A stretch of 64,000 bases of DNA. Origin: Azospirillum lipoferum (GTDB lineage Bacteria; Pseudomonadota; Alphaproteobacteria; Azospirillales; Azospirillaceae). Position numbers and translations under genes: made by a program. Location of the stretch: positions 290,610 to 354,609 of the forward strand of contig NZ_JALJXJ010000011.1 of NCBI RefSeq assembly GCF_024170005.1, read 5' to 3'. Under the pieces are notes generated by a model. That model was not told the origin of the DNA. It did no database searches and saw only the letters and a list, made by a program, of their open reading frames with translations. The stretch's first letter is position 1, and each line of letters starts with the position of its first letter. Positions 57,676 through 64,000 of the stretch are shown piece by piece.

Positions 57676-57678
57676 GCG

Positions 57679-58566
57679 ATGGAATGGCAATTCTTCACCG
57701 AGGTGCTGGTCGGCGGCCTGCTGTCGGGGGTGATGTACTCCCTGGTCGCCATCGGCTTCGTCCTGATCTACAAAACCTCCGGCGTGCTGAACTTCGCCCA
57801 GGGCGCGCTGCTGCTGTTCGCCGCCCTGACCTTTGTCAGCCTGACCGAGCGCGGACTGCCCGTCTGGGCGGCGATCCTGCTGACGCTGGCGGCGATGACC
57901 GGCATCGGCGCCATGATCGAGCGCGCCGTGCTGCGCCCGCTGGTCAACCAGCCACCGATCACCCTGTTCATGGCGACGCTCGGCGTCTCCTACGTCGTCG
58001 AGGGGGCGGCCCAGCTGCTGTGGGGCACCCAGGTGCATGGGCTGGATCTGGGCATCGACGATCTGCCGCTGGAGATCGGCGGGGTGCTGGTCAGCAGCTT
58101 CGATCTGTTCGCCGCGGCGGTGGCCGGGGCGATGGTGGCGGCGCTGACCCTGTTCTTCCGCTACACCCGCATCGGTCTCGGCTTCCGCGCCGTCGCCGAC
58201 GACCAGCTCGCCGCCCTTGCGGTGGGGTTGAGCCTGGACCGCATCTGGACCGCGGTGTGGACCGCGGCCGGGATGGTGGCGCTGGTCGCCGGCCTGCTGT
58301 GGGGGGCGCGGCTGGGCGTGCAGTTCTCGCTGTCGCTGGTGGTGCTGAAGGCGCTGCCGGTGCTGGTGCTCGGCGGCTTCGATTCCATCGCCGGAGCCAT
58401 CGTCGGCGGGCTGATCGTCGGCGCGGTGGAGAAGCTGGCGGAGGTCTATGTCGGCCCCTTCGTCGGCGGCGGCATCGAGGGGTGGATCGCCTATGTCGCC
58501 GCCCTCGGCTTCCTGCTGATCCGCCCCTCCGGCCTGTTCGGCGCCAAGCTGGTGGAAAGGGTCTGA
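57679..58566 (+). CDS. Liv-type ABC transporter permease (LivH-like)
   Basis: 295 residues, about eight hydrophobic segments. LivH signature near the start (LLSGVMYSLVAIGFVLIYKTSGVLNFAQGALLLFAAL) and the loop FRYTRIGLGFRAVADDQLAALAVGLSLDRIW. Three bases separate it from the ATPase gene and four from the next permease, so the transporter genes are tightly linked. Confidence 0.9.
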   Translation: MEWQFFTEVLVGGLLSGVMYSLVAIGFVLIYKTSGVLNFAQGALLLFAALTFVSLTERGLPVWAAILLTLAAMTGIGAMIERAVLRPLVNQPPITLFMATLGVSYVVEGAAQLLWGTQVHGLDLGIDDLPLEIGGVLVSSFDLFAAAVAGAMVAALTLFFRYTRIGLGFRAVADDQLAALAVGLSLDRIWTAVWTAAGMVALVAGLLWGARLGVQFSLSLVVLKALPVLVLGGFDSIAGAIVGGLIVGAVEKLAEVYVGPFVGGGIEGWIAYVAALGFLLIRPSGLFGAKLVERV

Positions 58567-58569
58567 GCC

Positions 58570-59640
58570 ATGACCGATCTCGCGCTTGCAAAGGCCACGG
58601 CCAGCCCCGCGCGCCGCTTCTCGCCCGCCCTGCCCGGCATCGGCCTGTTGCTGGTCGTCGCCTACGGCATCCTGCCGCTGGTCGCCAACGAGTATCTGTT
58701 CGACGCCATCCTGACACCCTTCCTGGCGCTGGCACTCGCTGGACTGGGGCTGAACATCCTGACCGGCTATGCCGGGCAGGTGTCGCTCGGCTCCTCCGCC
58801 TTCATGGCGGTGGGCGCCTATGCCGCCTATAATCTGGCGCTTCGCCTGCCGGGCGTGCCTTTCATGATCGACATCCTGCTGGCCGGCGTGGTCGCCGCGG
58901 CGGTCGGCCTGCTGTTCGGTCTGCCCAGCCTGCGGCTGCGCGGCTTCTATCTCGCCGTCTCGACGCTGGCCGCCCAGTTCTTCGTGCAGTGGGTGTTCAA
59001 CAAGGTCGGCTGGTTTTCCAACAACAGCCCATCGGGCATCGTCAGCGTGCCGACGCTGTCGGTCGTCGGCATCACGCTCGACAGTTCCGCCGGACGCTAC
59101 CTGTTCGCGCTCACCGTGGTGACGGCGGTGACGCTGGCGGTCTGGCGGCTGGTGGAAAGCCCGACCGGCCGTGCCCTGGTCGCCCTGCGCGACCATGAGA
59201 CGGCGGCGAGGGTGATCGGCATCCCGGTCCTGCGGGTAAAGCTGCTGGCCTTCGCCGTCTCCTCCTTCATCATCGGGGTCGCCGGAGTGCTGTGGGCCTT
59301 CGCCTATCTGCGCACGGTGGAACCGGCCGGCTTCAACCTCGACCGTTCCTTTCAAATCCTGTTCATCGTCATCATCGGCGGGCTCGCCTCGCTGCGCGGG
59401 GCCTTCCTGGGAGCGGCGCTGATCGTTGTCTTCCCGCTGCTGCTGGCCCGGCTGGGCGAGGCGCTGCTGGGCGGGCTGTTCGACAGCGGCGTGCTGGAGA
59501 TGAGCCAACGCATCGTGCTCGGCCTGCTGATCGTCACCTTCCTGATCACCGAACCGGCCGGCCTGACCGCCCTGCTGGACAGAGCCTGGAACCGGATCGC
59601 CGGACGCTTCCGCCGGACCGGCCTACCGATAACCGGCTGA
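58570..59640 (+). CDS. Liv-type ABC transporter permease (LivM-like)
   Basis: 356 residues, about nine to ten membrane spans. LivM hallmarks: LAGLGLNILTGYAGQVSLGSSAFMAVGAYAAY, the EAA-like loop SPTGRALVALRDHETAARVIGIPVLRVKLLAFAVSSFIIGVAGVLWA, and FIVIIGGLASLRGAFLGAALIVV. It pairs with the LivH-like permease. Confidence 0.9.
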   Translation: MTDLALAKATASPARRFSPALPGIGLLLVVAYGILPLVANEYLFDAILTPFLALALAGLGLNILTGYAGQVSLGSSAFMAVGAYAAYNLALRLPGVPFMIDILLAGVVAAAVGLLFGLPSLRLRGFYLAVSTLAAQFFVQWVFNKVGWFSNNSPSGIVSVPTLSVVGITLDSSAGRYLFALTVVTAVTLAVWRLVESPTGRALVALRDHETAARVIGIPVLRVKLLAFAVSSFIIGVAGVLWAFAYLRTVEPAGFNLDRSFQILFIVIIGGLASLRGAFLGAALIVVFPLLLARLGEALLGGLFDSGVLEMSQRIVLGLLIVTFLITEPAGLTALLDRAWNRIAGRFRRTGLPITG

Positions 59641-59709
59641 CCACCCCCTCCCGAAATCCGGGGCATCCCGCCCCTTTCCAAAAACCACCCCCCAACGGAG
59701 ACACACCAG

Positions 59710-61056
59710 ATGCCGCGTCCGAACAGCCGAACCTTGTCCGTGAAAGCCGCCCTGCTCGGCGCGCTGCTCGGCACCGCCGCCCTGCTGCCCGGCGCCGCCC
59801 AGGCGGACGAGCAGTATTTCCCGCTGCAAAGCTACCGCGTCGGTCCCTATGCCGCCGGCGGCACCGGTTTCTTCGGCGGCTTCATCGACTATCTGACCCT
59901 GGTCAACAACCGCGACGGCGGCGTCAACGGCGTCAAGCTGACCTGGGACGAGTGCGAGACCCAATATGAGGTCGAACGCGGCGTCGAATGCTACAAGCGG
60001 CAGAAGAACCGCCCCGGCGTCGCCGCCTGGAACCCGCTGTCGGTCGGCATCGCCTATGCCATGATCGACGATGTCGGACGCGACAGGGTTCCGCTGATCA
60101 CCGTCAACCATGGCCGCACCGACAGCACCGACGGCCGCGTCTTCAAGTACGTCTTCCCGCTTCTGCTGAACCCGTACAGCGAAAGCTCGGGCATCGTGAA
60201 CTACATCGGCGCGCGGGAAGGCGGGCTGGAGACGCTGAAGGGCAAGAAGATCGTGGTGCTGTACCACGGCTCGCCCTACGGCAAGGAAACCATCCCGATC
60301 TACCAGCTGCTGGCCGAAAAATACGGCTTCTCGGTCGAACAGGTCGAAGTGCCGCATCCCGGCAACGAACAGCAGTCGCAATGGCTGTCGATCCGCCGGA
60401 CCAAGCCCGACTATGTCGTCCTGCGCGGCTGGGGCGTGATGAATCCGGTGGCGCTGAAGACGGCGCAGAAGGTCGGCTTCCCGGCCGACCGCATCATCGG
60501 CAATGTCTGGTCCAATTCCGAGGAGGACGTGATCCCGGCCGGCGACGCCGCCAAGGGCTACACCGCCATCACCACCCAGGCTTCGGGTGCCGAATATCCG
60601 GTGCTTCAGGAGATCACGAAGACGGTCTATGGCGCCGGCAAGGGCAATCTGGACGACAAGAAGCGGATCGGCAGCGTCTATCACAATCTCGGTATCGTGA
60701 ACGGCATCCTGAATGTCGAGGCGGTGCGCATCGCCCAGGAGAAGTTCGGCAAGCGCACCCTGACCGGTGACGAGGTGCGCTGGGGCTTCGAGCATCTGCG
60801 GCTCGATCCCAAGCGGGTCGAGGCGCTGGGCGCCAAAGGCCTGTTCCATTCCATCAACGTCAGCGTCGCCAACCATGAGGGCGAGGGGCGCGTGACCTTC
60901 CAGCAGTGGGACGGCGCCAAGTGGAAGGTGGTGTCCGATTGGATCGCCCCGGACTGGGCGCTGCTGCGCCCGATCATCGAGAGATCGTCGCTGGCCTACG
61001 CCGCCGAGCACGGCATCCAGGTCCGCGACCCGGCCGCCGAAGAGGCGAGCAACTGA
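59710..61056 (+). CDS. Liv-type ABC transporter substrate-binding protein
   Basis: 448 residues with a Sec signal (LSVKAALLGALLGTAALLPGAAQA). The mature domain is a type-I periplasmic binding protein (Peripla_BP_6): YRVGPYAAGGTGFFGGFIDYLTLVNNRDGGVNGVKLTWDECETQYEVERGVECYKR, ITVNHGRTDSTDGRVFKYVFPLL, VEQVEVPHPGNEQQSQWLSIRRTKPDYVVLRGWGVM. It is somewhat longer than classic LivK. Its ligand is unknown; the operon suggests a sulfone, sulfoxide or sulfonate rather than an amino acid. Confidence 0.87.
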   Translation: MPRPNSRTLSVKAALLGALLGTAALLPGAAQADEQYFPLQSYRVGPYAAGGTGFFGGFIDYLTLVNNRDGGVNGVKLTWDECETQYEVERGVECYKRQKNRPGVAAWNPLSVGIAYAMIDDVGRDRVPLITVNHGRTDSTDGRVFKYVFPLLLNPYSESSGIVNYIGAREGGLETLKGKKIVVLYHGSPYGKETIPIYQLLAEKYGFSVEQVEVPHPGNEQQSQWLSIRRTKPDYVVLRGWGVMNPVALKTAQKVGFPADRIIGNVWSNSEEDVIPAGDAAKGYTAITTQASGAEYPVLQEITKTVYGAGKGNLDDKKRIGSVYHNLGIVNGILNVEAVRIAQEKFGKRTLTGDEVRWGFEHLRLDPKRVEALGAKGLFHSINVSVANHEGEGRVTFQQWDGAKWKVVSDWIAPDWALLRPIIERSSLAYAAEHGIQVRDPAAEEASN

Positions 61057-61088
61057 CAGGAACCCCACCGCAGAGGAGTCCCGCCGCC

Positions 61089-61868
61089 ATGACGATTCAC
61101 GAGGTGCTGCTGTCGCTGGACGGGGTCGAGGCGACCTACAACCACGCCATCCGCGCGCTGTCGGGCGTCAGCCTGACCGTACGGACGGGGGAGATCGTCG
61201 CCCTGCTCGGTGCCAACGGAGCCGGCAAGACCACTGCCCTGAAGGCGCTGTCCGGTCTGCTGCCGGCGGAGCGCGGCCAGATCGCCGCCGGCACCATCGT
61301 CTATGACGGCGGGGACGTCACCCGCCGCAGCCCGGCCGAACTGGTGCGCGCCGGGCTGGTGCAGGTGCTGGAGGGGCGGCACTGCTTCCGCTCCCTGACC
61401 GTCGAGGACAACCTGATCGTCGGCGGTCAGGTGCAGGGGCTCGGCCGCGCCGCCCTGCGGCCCGAACTGGAGCGCATCTACACCCTGTTCCCCCGGCTGC
61501 GCGACAGGCGCAAGACCGCCGCCGGCCTGACCTCGGGCGGCGAACAGCAGATGACGGCGATCGGCCGGGCCCTGATGGCGCGGCCCCGCCTGCTGGTGCT
61601 GGACGAGCCGTCGATGGGCCTCGCCCCGCTGGTGGTCGAGGGCATCTTCACCGCGCTGAAGCGCCTGAACCGCGAGGAGGGGCTGTCGATCCTGGTGGCC
61701 GAACAGAACTCCACCGTCGCCCTGCGCCATGCCGACCGCGCCAGCGTGCTGGAGACCGGCCGCACCGTGCTGGACGGCCCCGCCGCCGACCTGCGCGAAC
61801 GCGACGACATCAAGGCTTTCTATCTCGGTTTCGGTGTCGGCGGCCCCGCCGCTCCGGCCGCCGCCTGA
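61089..61868 (+). CDS. Liv-type ABC transporter ATP-binding protein (LivF-like)
   Basis: 259 residues from ATG 61089, with AGAGGAG upstream. Walker A is GANGAGKTT, followed by LVQVLEGRHCFRSLTVEDNLIVGG, signature LTSGGEQQMTAIGRAL, Walker B LLVLDEPSMGLAPLVVEGIF and LVAEQNSTVALRHADRASVLETGRTVLDG: a LivF pattern throughout. It completes the five-gene transporter. Confidence 0.9.
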   Translation: MTIHEVLLSLDGVEATYNHAIRALSGVSLTVRTGEIVALLGANGAGKTTALKALSGLLPAERGQIAAGTIVYDGGDVTRRSPAELVRAGLVQVLEGRHCFRSLTVEDNLIVGGQVQGLGRAALRPELERIYTLFPRLRDRRKTAAGLTSGGEQQMTAIGRALMARPRLLVLDEPSMGLAPLVVEGIFTALKRLNREEGLSILVAEQNSTVALRHADRASVLETGRTVLDGPAADLRERDDIKAFYLGFGVGGPAAPAAA

Positions 61869-61914
61869 CCGGACCAACCACCGCAAACGAACAACAGATG
61901 AAGGATACGAGACG

Positions 61915-63177
61915 ATGAGCACTGCTGTTCTCGACACCACCGCCAAGACCGCCGACACCACACCGCAGGGCGTGCCCGGCCTACCGCGCCCCACCACCCC
62001 CGCCCACGTCATCAAGAGCGATGCCGAAGCCATCGCGGTGGCCGAGGCGCTGGCCCGCGAGGTCGCCGGCACCGCGTCGAAACGCGACCGCGACCGCATC
62101 CTGCCTGTGGCGGAACTGGATGCCTTCTCACAGAGCGGCCTGTGGTCGATCAATGTGCCGAAGGCCTTCGGCGGGCCGGAGGTCTCCTACGCGACGCTGG
62201 CCAGGGTGGTGCAGATCGTCGCGGCGGCCGACCCGTCGCTGTCGCAGATTTCGCAGAACCATCTGGGCGTGGTCGCCGCCATCCGCACCGTCTCGGACGA
62301 GGCACAGCAGCGTCTGCTGTTCGGCCAGGTGCTGAAGGGCATCCGTTTCGGCAACGCCTTTTCCGAGTTCGGCACCAAGCGCGCCGCCGATTTCGCCACA
62401 AGCTTCACCGACGAGGGCGACCATGTGCTGGTGACCGGTCGCAAATTCTACTCGACCGGCGCCCTGCTCGCCCATCTGGTTCCCATCGTCGCCGTGGACG
62501 GCCAGGGCCGCGCCTGGTACGCCATCGCCGACCGCAACGCCCCCGGCCTGACGGTGATCGACGACTGGTCGGGCTTCGGCCAGCGCACCACCGCCAGCGG
62601 CACGGTGATCCTCGACAGGGTGAGGGTGCCGAAGACCCATCTGGTGCCCGGCTACAAGGGCTATGAGGCGCCGACCGCCGACGGCGCCATCTTCCAGATC
62701 ATCCAGGTCGCGGTCGACAACGGTATCGCCGAGGCGGCCATCCGCGACACGCTGGAGTTCGTGCGCAGCCGCAGCCGCCCCTGGGTGGACAGCGGGCAGG
62801 ACCGCGCCTCGGACGATCCCTATACCATTCAAGCGGTCGGCCGACTGACGTTGCGGCTGCACGCCGCCGAAGCCCTGCAGGAGAAGGCGGGCCTCGCAGT
62901 GGATGCCGCCGTCGCCGCCCCCAACGCCGAGACGGTCGCCAAGGCCCAATTGGCGGTGGCCGAAGCGAAGATCCTCAGTACCGAAATCGCACTTGAGGCG
63001 AGCAGCACCCTGTTCGAGCTGGCCGGCACCCGCTCCGTCCTGGCCGAGCATAACTTCGACCGGCATTGGCGCAACGCCCGCACCCACACGCTGCACGACC
63101 CGGTGCGCTGGAAATACGCCATCCTCGGCAACCACGCCCTGAACGGCGTCAACCCGCCGCTCCATGCCTGGAGCTGA
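61915..63177 (+). CDS. sfnB: SfnB-family sulfur acquisition oxidoreductase
   Basis: 420 residues from ATG 61915, with AAGGA upstream. Acyl-CoA dehydrogenase fold with the SfnB patterns HVIKSDAEAIAVAEALAREVAGTASKRDRDRILPVAELDAFSQSGLWSINVPKAFGGPEVSYATLARVVQIVAAADPSLSQISQNHLGVV, FGNAFSEFGTKRA, VTGRKFYSTGALLAHLVPIVAVD and the ending FDRHWRNARTHTLHDPVRWKYAILGNHALNG. It probably takes part in oxidation of dimethylsulfone-derived or related sulfur compounds with FMNH2. Last gene of the rightward sigma-54 operon. Confidence 0.92.
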   Translation: MSTAVLDTTAKTADTTPQGVPGLPRPTTPAHVIKSDAEAIAVAEALAREVAGTASKRDRDRILPVAELDAFSQSGLWSINVPKAFGGPEVSYATLARVVQIVAAADPSLSQISQNHLGVVAAIRTVSDEAQQRLLFGQVLKGIRFGNAFSEFGTKRAADFATSFTDEGDHVLVTGRKFYSTGALLAHLVPIVAVDGQGRAWYAIADRNAPGLTVIDDWSGFGQRTTASGTVILDRVRVPKTHLVPGYKGYEAPTADGAIFQIIQVAVDNGIAEAAIRDTLEFVRSRSRPWVDSGQDRASDDPYTIQAVGRLTLRLHAAEALQEKAGLAVDAAVAAPNAETVAKAQLAVAEAKILSTEIALEASSTLFELAGTRSVLAEHNFDRHWRNARTHTLHDPVRWKYAILGNHALNGVNPPLHAWS

Positions 63178-63261
63178 CGGGGCGGGATCGGTGCGGCGGC
63201 CGCCCTTGGGCATCGTCCGCACTGAACGGCGCTGACGAGCCGCAGCTGATCTGCAATTACG

Positions 63262-63617
63262 GTCAATCGAGCGCGTCAAGGTCCCCTGGATGCAGGCCTC
63301 CTGGATCACCGCGGCAAGCGCCCTCTCGGCCATCCGCCACGGCTCCAGAAAGCCGGGGAAGTAGGAGCCTTTGCGCATTTGGGAATGCGCAACTCGACAG
63401 TGCCGGCGCGGGTCTCCCAGTGGCGATCCCGATAGCCGTTGTGCTGGACCAGCCGCTCGGCCGACCGTTTGCCATGACCGGCGCCGGTCGGGCACTGCAC
63501 CTCCAATTCCATCAGCCGTTCAGCAGCAAAGCCGATCATCTCACGCAGAACATCGGCATCCGCGTCCTTCTCAAACATCGCGCGAAGCGCCACCATCTCG
63601 TTGGTCATCGTGGTCAC
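63262..63617 (-). pseudogene. Truncated, frameshifted IS256-family transposase
   Basis: Read leftward from ATG 63617 the N-terminus is MTTMTNEMVALRAMFEKDAD and continues REMIGFAAERLMELE, RNGYRDRHWETRAGTVELRIPK, an IS256-family pattern. One base is missing at about 63377 (AAATGCGC where AAACTGCGC is expected); after it the second frame resumes RKGSYFPGFLEPWRMAERAL and IQGTLTRSID. The match ends at ~63262, about 120 of ~400 residues. It lacks the catalytic DDE region and is dead. Confidence 0.85.
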
Positions 63618-63905
63618 CCTTCGGTCGGGTTGAGGTGTGGTGACCAGACTCTATCGAAGAACCGCGATGACCGCCCCGCTGTGGGAAACCGGCCCGCCTA
63701 CGCCAACCATCGGATGCGGCTGCGAGCCTGCATTGCGACATTCAGGATTTGGAGCACAGCATCCACGAACTCCAATCACAGGTCGACCGTTTGTCGGGAC
63801 ATTGCAGAGTGGCTAAGCACATAGCTGCCAACTGTAAGTTCGATTGGAATTCCGCATTAGAGATTCCAAGCTTGCTTTCGAATTGCGATGATCCACTCCA
63901 AACAC
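63618..63905. other. Non-coding stretch beside the IS256 relic
   Basis: About 290 bases with no supportable gene. GTGGTGACCAGACTCTATCG at ~63639-63658 lies where the IS terminal region would be expected, but no inverted repeat can be confirmed since the other end is lost. The part from ~63800 is AT-richer and leads into the strong terminator at 63906, so it may be the end of a transcript or a small RNA. Confidence 0.35.
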
Positions 63906-63941
63906 CGAAACGCCCCGGCTTTTGTGAGCCGGGGCGTTTCG
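63906..63941. terminator. Strong intrinsic terminator stem-loop
   Basis: CGAAACGCCCCGGCT (63906-63920) pairs perfectly with AGCCGGGGCGTTTCG (63927-63941) around the loop TTTGTG. The AAA/TTT arms make it usable in both directions. No complete gene ends just before it, so what it terminates is unclear. Confidence 0.85.
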
Positions 63942-64000
63942 TGTGTGTGGTGCCGATGCAAGCTTGTGCTTTGTTTTGAGCGTCTCTTGAGGCTGAGTGA

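Noticed and set aside
55504..59508. 1334-codon minus-strand open frame rich in Gln, Asp, Gly, Arg
   Set aside because: Shadow opposite sfnG and the Liv-type transporter genes; composition is that of reversed GC-rich codons and no domain is visible.
63749..63979. 76-codon plus-strand frame at the right end
   Set aside because: Runs straight through the strong terminator hairpin, has no ribosome site and unusual composition; not a credible gene.

Overview
The window is about 64 kb of very GC-rich alphaproteobacterial chromosome. Gene families, codon use and layout point to Azospirillum or a close relative in the Rhodospirillales; this is inferred from general resemblance, not from a marker gene. 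No rRNA, tRNA or CRISPR array is visible.

Layout. (1) 1-9793 is ordinary accessory housekeeping: the tail of an unknown gene, two TPR proteins with glycosyltransferase-like C-termini flanking an ornithine-cyclodeaminase-family reductase, a CorA/ZntB metal transporter, a GNAT acetyltransferase and an Orn/Lys/Arg decarboxylase. (2) 9814-30255 is the first half of a large organosulfur-scavenging island: tauABCD on the minus strand, then two long plus-strand operons. The first (13831-22162) holds a tiny membrane protein, a PaaK-like CoA ligase, a nitroreductase, a NitT/TauT-type ABC transporter, a cysteine-dioxygenase-like thiol dioxygenase, a four-domain rhodanese, a binding protein and a LysR regulator. 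The second (22291-30255) is an ssu-type alkanesulfonate operon with extra carbon-metabolism enzymes. (3) 30294-34014 is an insert of different character: a lone KAP-family P-loop NTPase with a nuclease-like N-terminus (a defence candidate), followed by a relic of cytochrome oxidase subunit I. (4) 34015-42854 is the kdpFABC-kdpDE potassium system plus three tiny membrane-protein genes, two of them behind a second copy of the kdp upstream element. (5) 43152-49120 is a GntR-controlled ABC transporter operon ending in a PHP/DUF3604-type hydrolase. (6) 49167-63177 is the second half of the sulfur island, of sfn (sulfone/sulfonate) type. (7) 63262-64000 is a decayed IS256-family relic and a strong stem-loop terminator.

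The most striking part is region 6. A sigma-54 enhancer-binding activator (52559-54757) carries an SsuA-like sulfonate-binding domain fused to its C-terminus, behind the DNA-binding helix-turn-helix. It lies between two sigma-54 (-24/-12) promoters, one reading leftward into an amidohydrolase/LLM monooxygenase/SfnB-like operon and one reading rightward into msuE-like, sfnG, a Liv-type ABC transporter and sfnB. Each promoter has two copies of the same imperfect palindrome (TGTTGCA-N2-TGCAGC) about 32 bp apart, centred about 64 and 96 bp upstream of the -24 element. This looks like a one-protein sulfur-source sensor and activator with its complete regulon in view.

Together the island encodes five or more sulfonate/sulfone importers, at least three FMNH2-dependent C-S monooxygenases with a flavin reductase, three acyl-CoA-dehydrogenase-like SfnB-type oxidoreductases, TauD, a thiol dioxygenase and a rhodanese. 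These should release sulfite or sulfide for assimilation under sulfate limitation.
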